Positions 10,954 through 21,422 of a stretch of DNA of 64,000 nt are shown here, piece by piece (position 1 is the first letter of the stretch; each line of letters begins with the position of its first letter). Below the pieces are notes generated by a model, which ran no database searches, had not been told where the DNA came from, and saw only the letters and a list, made by a program, of their open reading frames with translations. Source of the stretch: Cervus elaphus. Taxonomy: Eukaryota; Chordata; Mammalia; Artiodactyla; Cervidae. The stretch is taken from NCBI RefSeq assembly GCF_910594005.1, contig NC_057819.1, forward strand, positions 129,925,669 through 129,989,668. Reading direction: 5' to 3'. Made by a program: the position numbers and the translations under genes.

Positions 10954-12964
10954 ACTCTCGTGGGGCGAGTGTTACATTACCCTCCCTGGGCTCTTGCGCA
11001 AGCCCCAGGGTAGTTCATGGAAGGGCACGCTCAGTGATCGCAGGCCCCTCGGTACCATCGTCACTCCTAAGTTTGCACCCCACCTTCCACCACAAGACCC
11101 TGTGGCCTCTGTTGCCAAGAGGAGCTCCCAGCGGCTCTGATTCCCTCCCACCCTCTAGCTGCCAACCGTGGATCTGAGCTCCAGAGGCTGATGAAAAACT
11201 TCTCATTATCTCGCTATCAGCGCCGAGCCAAGCTCTGAGTCACCCTGTCCTTTGCAGGATGAGAGAGGGAGAGACAAAATCTGTCTTTGAGGGGAACCTT
11301 AGAACACAAAGGCAAAGATGAAACTGACAAATATGTCATTACCAGCTTGAAAAACAGCCAGCTTGCGATTGACCTGCTTTTAAAAGTTGGTGGGTGCGGG
11401 GGTGGCTTGCTGGTGATTTCATTGGAAAGGGAGGCAAGGCTGGCCCGCCCAGCTCCCCAAGAGCTGCCCGTCAGACTGACATGATTCCCCCATCCCTGGA
11501 TGGATGGCCCTTTGTGGAGGGTCTGCAGAACATCGGGACTGACCTCTGTCTCCCATCCCTGCTGTTATTGACTTTTCCTCTTTTCAGGCTACAAGCGGCA
11601 GATGTTTGATACAGCTGTCGCTAAATGCAGGGTCCGGCCCGAACTCCTGATCTGGGAGCAAGAGTCGGGTGGCTTGCAGCCCCATCACTTGGTCCAGCCC
11701 CAGTGGTCCCCGCGCTGTCTCATTGCTGATGCCGACTACGCTCTTCTTATTCATGAGGCAGACACTGAGGCTACCCTTAGGGGAAAGCAAGTCATCCCAG
11801 GGGAACCCCAAGGGCTGAAACTACAAGAGGAAGTCTGCCACCCTTGCTGATGACCCAGGGCCCAGTCCACTGGGTGAGGGCGGGGGTCCACTTCAGTTAT
11901 TGTTGTGGATGAACAAAGGGAGATTTGGGGCGGGGTGGGGGCGGTGGTTAGGACATCATTCTAGACTGTAGAAATGCCCTTTGCCCTGGGCAAATGCAGA
12001 AGAGTTATACCGTCATTTCCAACACTGCTTTGCTACTCTGGAGGTCCAGGGCTCGCAAACCAAGGGGGACGGCAAGGCACACATCTCCCACCTCCCCAGA
12101 TCAGCCATCATGACGGCCCCTCACTCGGCCACATGGGGCATCCTTGGACAGTTATGTGACGAGGCTCAGAGACATACTTAAGGACAGAGGAGAAGGGGTC
12201 GCGGGGAAGAGTCCTGCGGTGGGGCCCCCACTGGACTTTAAACTTCAGAGCATATGGTGAAGCTGTTGGATCTGAAAGAAATGAAATAAACCATCATCAG
12301 GGGAGATCGGAGAGGACGAGGCAAACACAGGCAGTGGAAGCAGCTGACAAACAGTCACGTCTGCCAGGTTGTTGCAGGCGGGGGGCCCGGGAGTGGGCTC
12401 TGGTCTAACGCTCAGAAATGGATTGTCCGAGGAGACACTCTTTGTGCTAACAAATCGAGGGACTCTTATCGGGAGGGGTGCCCGGGGGGAGGGCAGTGGG
12501 TGAGGGAACTGGGAGGACGGCTCTGCCTCATGGCCCGCAGTCTCAGGTCCAGTGGTGATGGGGTTAGATTCCGGGTTGTCTCTGCCAGTCATTCTGACTC
12601 AGGGTCATTCCTGGTAGCTTGAGCATCGCTCAGTAGTTGGATTCCGTCAGAAGGGTTCTGGGAGGTTGGTAGGACATGTGGACTGGGACCTCCTCTGTCC
12701 CTTTGACCTTGCCCAAATTCTTCCGGTTGGTGGTAACTGGTTAGTTCCGCGTTCCTGACCAGGACCTCTTGCTCTGAGATAGCTCATGCAGGTGGTTTAT
12801 TCTGATGCTTGGAGAGGGTAGGCGGTTTCGGTCAGTGGTTCCCCTAACAAGGTGACCTGAGCTCCTGGGAGGCAGCCTTTGAGAATAGGGCTGGGTATGA
12901 CCAGGTGAGCTGGGGCTACCTCGTTGCACTGGGTACTGCCCACCAGCTTCCTGATCTAGGAAGT
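10954..12964. other. Repeat-poor intronic block
   Basis: Two kilobases with no recognised transposon, exon or RNA gene. G-rich stretch at 11925-11945. Confidence 0.5.
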
Positions 12965-13145
12965 TCCACGAAGCCTCAATTCAGAAATCACTCCTTCCGT
13001 GCAGTCCTCCCTGATTCTTCCAAATCAGGCTGGCTGATTCCTTCTTAGAGGGTGGCTTCCTTGGCTAGAACATTCGTGTTTCAGGGCACCTACAGTTCTA
13101 AGCAGATGCCTGGCAGGGATGGAGTAAGCAGTCAGTAAGTCCTGT
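12965..13145 (+). repeat. Possible L2 fragment
   Basis: 'ccttccgtgcagtcctccct' and 'tgcctggcagggatggagta' resemble the end of an LINE-2 copy. The match is weak. Confidence 0.35.
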
Positions 13146-13236
13146 GAGCTGAATAAGTAAGACACACAGAAGAGTGAATTTCCTTTTATTACAATACAGC
13201 GATGTGATGGGGAGACGGGTTTGAGACTAGCTTGTT

Positions 13237-13450
13237 CTGGGCTGTGCGTAGTTGCTCAGCTGTGTCCGACTCTTCGTGACCCCACAGACTGCAGCCCGCC
13301 AGGTTCCTCTGTCCATGGGATTCTCCAGGCAAGAATACTGGAGTGAGTTGCCTTGCCCTCCTTCAAGGGGCCTCCCCAACCCAGGGATCGAACCCACATC
13401 TCCTGCATTGGCAGGTGGGTTCTTTACCACTAGCGCCACCTGGGAAGCCC
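13237..13450 (-). repeat. Bov-tA SINE
   Basis: Well-preserved minus-strand copy from 'gtagttgctcagctgtgtcc' to the head 'gcgccacctgggaagccc', with the B-box region 'gggatcgaacccacatc' intact. Confidence 0.93.
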
Positions 13451-13880
13451 CAGCTTAGAAAGCTCTTAATTATCTTGAATTTTCCCAGGCAGTATTCACA
13501 AGGAAAAAAGTCCTACAAAACACAGGTTCTGCAAGATGTTAACAGGTGTTATCTAATAAAAGGGTTCCGGTGTCAACTTCATTTGGGAAACAAAGTTCTA
13601 CAGGTTTCTTCACTGCAGGGGATTCTTCAGGCCTTAGAGGTTCACGTGAAATCTGAATATTCAAGGTTTCCAGAACTCATTAGGTTGGACATATGAGACT
13701 GCTGTTTTATAGTCCCAGAAAAAACAACCGTTAAATAGCAGTGATTTCAGATGGTTCAATGCAATATTTGACTATAGAACCCATCTCCGTGGTTACTGGA
13801 GCTCCGTGGGGCTCCATCCGGAAAACACTGGTGTGTAGGACCTTGGTTTTCCTTTTGGAGGAGGGAAGGAAGATGGGGCT

Positions 13881-14010
13881 GAAAAGGGAACTGGCAACCC
13901 ACTCCAGTATTCTTCCCTGGAGACTCCCATGGACAAAGGAGCCTGGCGGGCTGCAGTGCATGGGGTCACAAAGAGCTAGACACGACTGAAGCGACTTAGC
14001 ACGCAGGCAT
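13881..14010 (+). repeat. Bov-tA/Bov-A 3' half
   Basis: Only the body and tail are present ('ctggcaacccactccagtat' to 'cacgactgaagcgacttagc'). The tRNA head is absent. Confidence 0.85.
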
Positions 14011-14539
14011 GTACGCATGCATGCAAGAAGACGGGGAGGAGGCTGGAGGGTTCACAGGTGAGAATCTAAGTCACATGGAAAGCCTTTCCACGGTTACAGC
14101 CTCTCCCTGGAGATCCAGGTATGACTGTCTCCACCTCTACCGCACGGCAGTCATCGGCAAACCACAGTCTAGGGCAAGAACCTCTAGAAAAACCAAATGT
14201 TTATCTATCTGCTGGAGCAGGCCATAGGCCTACATCCTCAGTCCCAAACACGCAACAGTCCAGCTGGGCCCTGAAAGTCAGGGGAGCCACAGCAAGCAGG
14301 AATGAGCAGACACCACGGAGCCTGGACTTCCTCCGCCTGCTGGTTGTCTGCGGTGGAAGAAGAGAGCCGTGGTTGAGCAGGGGTGGAAGGAAGGGCTCTG
14401 GGGGCCTACGGGGACAAGGGCAAGGCAGCGCCCACCGCTCCTTTGGGGGAACCCGGACACCAGCACACCCACGGCCTCCTGGCGCCTGTCGAGGGCCAGG
14501 CTTTCTAATCTGACGGTCAGCCTTGTGGGTGTCTTTCCA

Positions 14540-14785
14540 TATGCCTGTTGGGCCACCTGTGTGTCTTCCTCATAAAACATCTACTCAGGCCTTCTGCCCG
14601 TTTTTCAATCAGGTTGTTTGGTTTTCGGACATTGACTTGGATGCCATTGATGTAGTTTGGGTGCTGACCCCTCATCGGTCGTACCGTTTGCAAATATCTC
14701 CTCCCGTTCAGTAGGTTGTCTTTTCCTTCTGTTGATGGTTTCCTCTGCTGTGCGAAAGCTTTCAAGTGTAATTGGCGAGGCACTT
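14540..14785 (-). repeat. LINE-1 fragment
   Basis: Antisense L1 3' region: 'caggccttctgcccgttttt', 'ttgcaaatatctcctcccgt', 'aggttgtcttttccttctgt' and 'gctgtgcgaaagcttt' follow each other in consensus order. Confidence 0.75.
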
Positions 14786-15440
14786 TCAAATCTCAGTCTT
14801 CTTTTTAGAATGCTGACTGCCCTGCCTCCCCCATTGGGGTCACAACAACGTCATATTCCTCACCTCCATCCCCTACTCTCCAGGGGTAGCCCACGTCTGT
14901 CTTGCATCCCTGCCCATGAGAAACACAGGACTGCACATGTCAGGCAGGAGAGAAGGTTCTCCAGGAATGCAGGAGCTGGTGATGAAGCTGGTCAGGGGAG
15001 GATTTTCTGAGCGTCCGCCCATCTGTCTTGAGCATGTCTTGGATCAAATCTGACATTAATTAAAAGAAGGCCTCTGGGCTCAGAGCACCTTGCCGGCCGA
15101 GTTGAATATTTTATTAATATCTGGCATTTACACCAGACTTTAAATTTGCCAAGTGTTTCGCGGTGATTTATGGGATCATCTTTGCTGATCCTCTGCGGGG
15201 TGCGAGCTTGTTCTGTCATCAGTCATCAATTTTCTCCAAGGCCATTCTCCATCCTCCTCTTGCTTGCTGCTTTTTTCACCCCTCTGCTTCTCTTGTTAGT
15301 TCTCAAGAGATGCTTCATCCTGGTGGATTTGGTCCTAACCTTCCTTCCAGCTTCCTTGCCCATCTGTTTTTACCACAGTTAAAAGTAACAACTGGGAAAG
15401 GAAGGAAGGGAGGAAGGAAGGACAGCAGTAGCTAATTAAG
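14786..15440. other. Unassigned intronic sequence with AT-rich core
   Basis: 15040-15220 contains attaattaaaag, attttattaatatc and tttaaatttgcc without any recognised repeat; it is a candidate conserved element by composition only. 15390-15425 is a GGAA-rich purine stretch. Confidence 0.45.
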
Positions 15441-15442
15441 AC

Positions 15443-15663
15443 TGCTGTGTGCCCATTCACTCAGTCATTTCCGACTCTTTGCCGCCCCATGGACTTGAGC
15501 CCTCCAGGCTTCTCTGTCCCTGGAATTCTCCAGGCAAGAATCCCAGAGTGGGCCGCCACTTCTTACCCCGGGGATCTTCCCAACCCAGGGACCAAACGCG
15601 AGTCTCTTGCATCTCTTGCATTGGCAGGTGGGTCCTTTACCACTAGTACCACCTGGGGAGCCC
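15443..15663 (-). repeat. Bov-tA SINE
   Basis: Minus-strand copy. It carries a short duplication in the variable part before the head ('cttgcatctcttgcattggc'). Confidence 0.9.
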
Positions 15664-17221
15664 TAGAAAATGAACACCTAGAAGATGGAATGAATGCTGA
15701 AAAGGAGTCAAGAAAGAGCCCACTTGGCCTGGGGACCATCTTCTTCAAATGGGAAGATTTAAAGCCTTAGGCTTGCTCTTCCTTCTCCTCACATAGCAAC
15801 CTGATTACATAGAGAATGCTGTTAGCACCCCAATATGGTAAATTCACATTTTATCTGGATTGAATTTTTGAATTGTCTTGAGAATAAATCATAAATGAAA
15901 TATTATCTACAGAGCAATATCAAATGCCATAATTTTGATAAAGGCATGAGGTGGGAAGTATATGTTCTGCATTCCTCAGCATTTATAAGGGACACTCAAC
16001 AGTAAGACTGATAAGGAAGAAACCATGGAGCTATCAGCAGACTCTCTAAGTCAACACTGTGATAAAACTTAAGAAACCAATATATTAATATGTTATTTAA
16101 AGTGATAGTGGTACCCATCAGAGAATTGAAAGTCAGAATTGTTAAGAGATACATTGCCTCTTGGGAGTAAAACTAAGGATGGGGAATTGGAGGTAGGGAA
16201 ATTTATTACTTCAGACTTTTTCTGAGCATTTTGGGTTTTTTTTTCATGTGAAAGTATATCACCGTGATTAAAAAGTAGTAAACAGTGTAATTGAAAACAA
16301 CCACTTTTTAATTTCAAAATAAGAGCATGAAATGAAGCCTCTTTCTGTGCCTAAAGTCTTAGAAAAAGTAAAACTGGAAGGTGGGTTTAGGAAAAAAATC
16401 AAGGTGTTGAAAGGGTGTGGGTACATGTCAAACACAGGAAGGAAGGGCAGAGGTGCAGCTGGGCTTCAGGCTGCAGGGATAAATCAGACACAGACATAAA
16501 CACTTCAGGGCCAGTTTTCTTGCTGTCTTCGTCCCCGTGACATTCTTTTCTCCTGTAGGTCAGCTTTGTTTACAAGATGTGGACTCGGGAGAACACAGCC
16601 CCTGACCTTTCTGCCCTGTGCGTGATAACCCAAGGCTGGGAGGGCAGGTTCACCCATCAGAGCCACAACCACGTGGGGCCCACCCAGAGGAGCCCCGAGG
16701 GCCCCCACCCTGCACCTGGCAATCACAGAACTGGGCTGGGGGAGGCAGAGAGTGAATTTCCTCCTCTGTTAACCTCCCAGTAAGAAAACAAGGACCACTC
16801 CCCACTGCCCTCATGAGCCACATGCATTGTACTATAAACCATCTGCCTTCAGTGCCGCCAAGCATTACAGTGATCTGAGGCATCAAAATCTTTCCTTTGT
16901 CTGGTTTTGGAAATGCTTTGGTGGGAGTCAGGTATGGGGAGGGATAAATGGGGTTATTCGTCATCCTAAAAGAACTGCCAAAGTCTAATTTCATGCAGAA
17001 GTCCTCCAAGGGACTTAAAAAAAAAAGTCTCCTCCCAATTGCTTAGAGGAGTCATAAAACCATGACTACATACCCCCCTGCACCTCCAGAGGTGTCCCCC
17101 ACAAGGAGTTAGTTGTACCCTGACTCTGCCTGCGGGGCAGAGCGCGGCCAGGCGCGGCCACAGCGATGAAGGTGTGCCTCCCGGGCAGCTGGCCCCAGCC
17201 TGCCCTTCCCTGCAGAAAGGC
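15664..17221. other. Unassigned intronic sequence
   Basis: 15780-16420 is AT-rich and may contain very old repeats I cannot name. The rest is average. No exon recognised. Confidence 0.5.
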
Positions 17222-17462
17222 GGTTCGAAAGCATCAGTTCTTTGGTGCTCAGCCTTCTTCACGGTCCAGCTCTCACATCCGCACATGACTGCTGGAAAAA
17301 CCACAGCTTTGACTCTATGGACCTTTACCGGCAAAGCAATGTCTCTGCTTTTTAATACGCTGTCTAGGGTTGTCATAGCTTTTCTTCCAAGGAACAAACA
17401 TCTTTTAATTTCATGGCTGCAGTCACTGTCCACAGTGAGTTTGGAGTCCAGGAAAGTAAAAT
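17222..17462 (-). repeat. BovB LINE fragment
   Basis: Minus-strand reverse-transcriptase segment, with YGCESW-type and LDSVLKSRDIALP motifs still in one open frame. It is truncated on both sides and abuts an L1 tail without a visible BovB 3' end. Confidence 0.85.
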
Positions 17463-17570
17463 AAGTTATTTGTATAACCAAATCATTTTGTTGTACAAGA
17501 GGAATTAACAATGTTGCAAATCAACTATATTTCAATAAAAATAAATAAATTAGTAGATAAATAAGAAAAA
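17463..17570 (+). repeat. LINE-1 3' end with A-rich tail
   Basis: 'gcaaatcaactatatttcaa' followed by taaaaataaataaat is the standard L1 3' terminus in ruminants. Confidence 0.75.
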
Positions 17571-19150
17571 AAGAATTGGAGTTAAACCCACCTCTTCTGG
17601 AACACCTCTATTTTTCATCTTTCCCCAAACTTAACTTCATCCCGTATGAATAGCAGGGTTCACAATCCACAGTAGAAAAGTGTGTTGAACTACTTTTTCT
17701 AAAAAAAAAAATAATACTTTAAGTTGATAACTTCCATCCTTTATTGGACTTTTTCAAGACCCTATAGGAATTCCATGGCAATGGAATTCTGTGGCAATAC
17801 CTTTGTTCAATAAATGTGTAATATTTCAGAGTTCCCATCTCCCTGGGTTTCCTTCCCACAGGCTAGGAAGGGGAATTCACATGTTGGGGGCCAGTCTCCC
17901 CCAAAACCTCCTCCAAGCTGTGGGATCTGCTTGGGCTCGAAGGCAGCAGGGCCGCCCTATGGTGTGTGTAAGTCCTTGATGGCTGGGGAGGGGACACCTA
18001 CGTCGTGTGGTGAGCACTGCCCCCTCACCTGGCCTGATATCCATCTACCAGCTTAGCGACAGTGACCAGGTGGGCGGAGGAGGGACCTAAGCTGAGCTTG
18101 CCCGGCCCCCTTGGCGGCTCCTGAGGCCGCCCCCGTGGCCCCCGTGGTCCCGTCCAGCAGCTCATGCTCCAGGGTGGTTATTTGTCTGTTTTTCAGTGAG
18201 TGACCTGGGCACGAATAATGTTCAGACTTGCTCCTAAAGCAAAAGTAGTGGTAAAGCATCATCTGGCTAGAAGGGCCATTGTCAGACCACCCCTCCTCTC
18301 TGCACAGCCCTCCGTCTCTCCCCATCACAGTCGTCCCTGACTGGGGAGTAGCTATGTGGCATGGCCAAAATACAGAAAAGGTGGAGAAATGATATGAGAT
18401 GGGGGGCTTACTTGTTCCCATCTCTGGAACAAGAGAAAAATGACCCACACTGCAGGCAGAGGGGTGCAGACCAGGGGGAGACCCAGGACTAGCTTGTTGA
18501 AGGGAGGTTGAGACTCTCTCTCCCTGGGTGGAGAGCTGGTCTCTGAAGGTGGTGGCTGCTCCCCAGTCAAGGAGGAACAGAAGGCCCCTGCACCCCCTCC
18601 CCATGGAGGACGGGGAGAGACGGCGATTCAGGAGGGATGGGAGATGGTGAGAGGCAAAACCCACCCCCCCCCCCCCACCCTGCAGAAGATCAAATGGGCA
18701 GAGCAGGTTTAGAGCTTGTTCTCAAGTTTGCCCTCAGGACTCTCTCTGCATCCTGGGGCCTTATAACCTCAGGTTTGGAAGCTTGTCTCGCTTCTCTCTG
18801 CACTTGGCTTAATGGCAGTAGCTGTGAAAAGAGGCCTGGCTTACTGATAATATTCCAGCCACTTTGGATTCTTGTCTTAATTATCTCCCTGATTTGCACT
18901 TTTGGTGGAAGCCCTGAGGTGTGAACACCAGTTGCATTTTTTTCTCTTCCCTGTTTCACCCAGACTCTTCAGAGTCTGCCTCCGTTCCCGTATTTACGAT
19001 CCTGTCGTGTGGGTCATTCGTCTTGGTTCCTCAATAATCTGTCAGGTACTCCTCCACCTTCAGAGACATGCAGTCACATTCCCTTCCTCCGTTACCTCTT
19101 CTCTCCTTTATTCCAAATCAAGGGGGAAACTGAGTTGGCCACCACCTAAG
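17571..19150. other. Unassigned intronic sequence
   Basis: Contains A-runs near 17700 and a C-run at 18663-18677. A 203-codon open frame on the minus strand (18053-18664) has no recognisable domain and is treated as chance. 18690-18960 is repeat-free and may be conserved. Confidence 0.5.
18663..18677. repeat. C homopolymer
   Basis: About fifteen consecutive C residues. A likely length-variable site and a candidate for assembly error. Confidence 0.85.
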
Positions 19151-19362
19151 GTGTGCGTGTGTGTGCTCAGTCGTGGCCGACTCTTTTTGACCCTTTTGAC
19201 TCCAGGCTTCTCTGTCCATGGGAATTCTTCAGGCAAGAATACTGGAGTGGGTTGCCCTTTCCTTCTCCAGGGGAATCTTCCCAACCCAGGGATCAAACCT
19301 GCGTCTCCTGTGTCTCCTGCGTTGCAGGGGCACTCTTCACCTGCTGAGCCACCTAGGAGGCC
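19151..19362 (-). repeat. Bov-tA SINE
   Basis: Minus-strand copy with a GTGTG-rich tail side and 'tctccaggggaatcttccca' in the body. The head end is worn (acctaggaggcc). Confidence 0.9.
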
Positions 19363-19388
19363 ACCGTGTGTGCATTTGGCGGCAGGGG

Positions 19389-19433
19389 TTGACACCTGGT
19401 GAAGAACGTTGCCCCGGAGACCCCACACTTACC
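19389..19433 (+). repeat. 45-bp local duplicate, copy 1
   Basis: Begins ttgacacctggtgaagaacg. A second copy with 2 mismatches is at 20044-20088. The minisatellite starts where this copy ends. Confidence 0.85.
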
Positions 19434-19586
19434 CACTGTGGGCGTGGCCAAGCTACAGGGCAGGGCAGAGGCTGTGGTATCCACTGTGGGCGGGGCCAAG
19501 ATACGGGGCGGGGCCAAGCTACAGGGTGGGGCAGAGGCCGTGGTACCCGCTGTGGGCGTGGCCAAGCTACAGGGCGGGGCAGAGGC
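19433..19586 (+). repeat. GC-box-rich minisatellite, 48-bp unit
   Basis: Units start at 19433, 19481 and 19547 with 'ccactgtgggcg' or close variants. Unit 2 contains an extra 18-bp sub-duplication around ggggccaag (a)tacgggg. Repeated ggggcggggc and ggcgtggcc blocks resemble Sp/KLF sites. It creates a spurious Gly/Arg-rich frame. Confidence 0.85.
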
Positions 19587-20043
19587 ATGATGCGTTCACT
19601 TTGCTCAGAACCTCCTTGGGATGCAGATACTCCGATGCCAGCCCGTGTTGTCCACACCTGGGAGAATAGCTGCAGCCCATCTCAGCCAACTGGGATGGTG
19701 AGAGGGCAAGCCTGGCTCTGCCCCTCGACGCCCTGTCACTGTGGAGGAGCCCTTTCTGTCCTGCGTTAGTTGGATAGCCTCCCCACCCCCACCCCCCAAC
19801 CTCCAGAGCTGTTGGGAGCATTAATAAGTCAAGTGCTAAAGAACTAGAAAGGGTTAGTTTGCTAATTAATGTAAGCCCTATTGTCAGGGCTGCACTATCA
19901 TTTACATTAAATGACTCATTCGAGCAGAATCTTTAACAAAAGAGCCACCAGCTGCTGTTTATGGTTTAGGAAAGCAAGTTTTCTCAAAGGGAGGGATTGG
20001 CCCCTCTGGTGTCAGGGAGCCCTGGCCAGTCTCTGCTTAGCTT
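19587..20043. other. Unassigned sequence, candidate conserved element
   Basis: 19810-19980 is AT-rich with 'ttgctaattaatgtaagc', a TGACTCA-like 'aatgactcattc' and 'ctgctgtttatggttt', and no repeat. It looks constrained, but this is judged only by motif content. Confidence 0.4.
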
Positions 20044-20088
20044 TTGACACCTGGTGAAGAACGTGGCCCCGGAAACCCCACACTTACC
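20044..20088 (+). repeat. 45-bp local duplicate, copy 2
   Basis: Partner of 19389-19433, about 96% identical, 655 bp away. The sequence after it is unrelated to the minisatellite. Confidence 0.85.
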
Positions 20089-21073
20089 GATGGGAGTGAG
20101 TTGTGGTCTGGGCTGTGTTGGTACAAAAAAAGATTGAGAACAGCAGACTTGTGGACCCTGGGCTCCCCCACGGTGGGAGATGGGCCAGATGGAGGCAGCT
20201 CAGATGTCCTCTACCTTTGTCTTCTCAGGACCATGGACAGCTCCCAAGATTCGAGGGCCGCATTAGAGGCTACCTCCCCCTCGATCCCAGGGATGCCTGA
20301 AATCCTGAGACATATCCATCCTAGCCAGGTCTGAAATTCAGCCCCCAGGGATATATGGAACCTCACCAAGGATGCTCATTCTTTTTGAAGTTTGTCATAT
20401 GCATCAGGCTGTCTTAAAAGTGTTGAACTTTTATTATCCAAACTCCTCCCTGGAGTGACAGCTTCTGCTGTGCGCACCCTCGGAGGAAATCTCTGAAAGA
20501 CAAAGACAAAGAAAAGGTCAAGAAGCTGTCAATTCTTGAGGAGCCTGGACCTCTGAATCAGAGCTCCCCCTTTTTTTCAAGCATTTTTAATTAACAAAAA
20601 GGATTAAGACAGTCAAATTTAAATGAACTCGGGGACTCAAAAACTTCAGTTTCTCAACATAATAGAAAAATCCACTGACCTTTACAAATGTAAGGTTGGT
20701 TCTTTACATTGAGTTCCTTTATCTGCAAACAGAGTTGGCATGCCTGTTTCAGAAATGAGCCTTCGAAGGATCTGCTTTTAACCTGGGTTGTGTCATGTCG
20801 AAACCCTGTTGTTCTGGTTTCTTACGAAGAAGTGAAGAAACTGCCTGTTCTGAACAGCGAGTGTAAGCGTGTTGAGTGACTATAAAGTATGCAGAAGGGA
20901 CCGTAGGTTTGCCGGTGTGATGGAGTATGTGACTGGTTCCATGGTACCCCAGGGGTACGCCCACCACGTGGGTCAGACCATGCATCTCCCTGCCCTGGTG
21001 GGCAACAGCACTGAGCCAGCCCACGGCGGTCTGCTGGTTTGGCTTCTGAGCCAACTTCAATGCTGTGTGCACG
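20089..21073. other. Unassigned intronic sequence
   Basis: No repeat or exon recognised. 20570-20720 is AT-rich. Confidence 0.5.
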
Positions 21074-21280
21074 TATTATTGTTTAGTCGCTCCGTCGTGT
21101 CTGACTGTGACCCCATGAACTGTGGCCCACCAGACTCCTCTGCCCATGGGATTCTCCAGGCAAGAACACTGGAGAGGGTTGCCATTTCCTCTTCCAGAGG
21201 ATCTTCCTGATCCAGGGATCGAACCCACATCCCCTGCATTGGCAGGCGGGTTCTTTACCATGGAGCCCCCTGGGAAGCCC
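21074..21280 (-). repeat. Bov-tA SINE close to exon A
   Basis: Complete minus-strand copy whose head (ccccctgggaagccc) ends 66 bp before exon A. It stops short of the branch-point and polypyrimidine region. Confidence 0.92.
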
Positions 21281-21310
21281 GTATGCATGTGTAATATTAC
21301 AGAAGAGTGA

Positions 21311-21346
21311 TTCCTAACGCCGCGTGCATCTTTTTGTCTCTTTCAG
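21311..21346 (+). promoter_or_regulatory. SLC39A11: 3' splice site of exon A
   Basis: A branch-point-like ttcctaac (21311-21318) is followed by a pyrimidine tract atctttttgtctctttcag ending in AG at 21345-21346. The spacing of about 30 nt is normal. Confidence 0.85.
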
Positions 21347-21416
21347 AGGGTCTTGCGGTTGGAGTTGGATTTGGGGCTGTAGGAAAGACGGCATCGGCCA
21401 CCTTCGAGAGCGCCAG
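21347..21416 (+). CDS. SLC39A11: SLC39A11 (ZIP11) exon A, helix 4 end and loop
   Basis: Internal coding exon of 70 bp of the zinc transporter ZIP11, the mammalian member of the gufA-type ZIP subfamily. The family moves zinc toward the cytosol; ZIP11 is reported in Golgi and nuclear membranes. After two bases that complete a Glu codon it reads GLAVGVGFGAV, then GKTASATFESA, then two bases of an Arg codon. This is the second half of the helix that carries HNVPEG, plus the loop after it. The upstream intron is phase 1 and the downstream phase 2, so skipping this exon would shift the frame. From memory the human protein has Glu where this one has Gly before Lys-Thr-Ala. No stop or indel is present. 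It is one part of a roughly 340-residue protein; the other exons except exon B lie outside. Confidence 0.95.
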
Positions 21417-21422
21417 GTAAGC
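21417..21422 (+). promoter_or_regulatory. SLC39A11: 5' splice site after exon A
   Basis: cag|gtaagc, a strong consensus donor that leaves the frame in phase 2. Confidence 0.9.

Larger units (their letters stand above)
1..21346 (+). other. SLC39A11: SLC39A11 intron upstream of exon A (3' part)
   Basis: Everything before the acceptor at 21346 is read as intron, because the exon that should precede exon A (ending in the HNVPE-type half of the helix-4 metal motif) is not found in the window. The 5' end of the intron lies outside. It holds Bov-tA, CHR, BovB and L1 copies listed separately, with repeat-poor stretches at 5.7-8.8, 11-13 and 15.7-19 kb. Confidence 0.85.

Noticed and set aside
16966..17511. 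181-codon minus-strand frame
   Set aside because: Built from a BovB RT fragment joined to an L1 tail and unrelated sequence. No gene structure.
18053..18664. 203-codon minus-strand frame
   Set aside because: No family resemblance and low-complexity Gly/Ala end; overlapping frames in other phases are equally open.
19218..19769. Gly/Arg-rich repeat protein frame
   Set aside because: The repeated residues come from the 48-bp minisatellite and the frame begins inside a Bov-tA.
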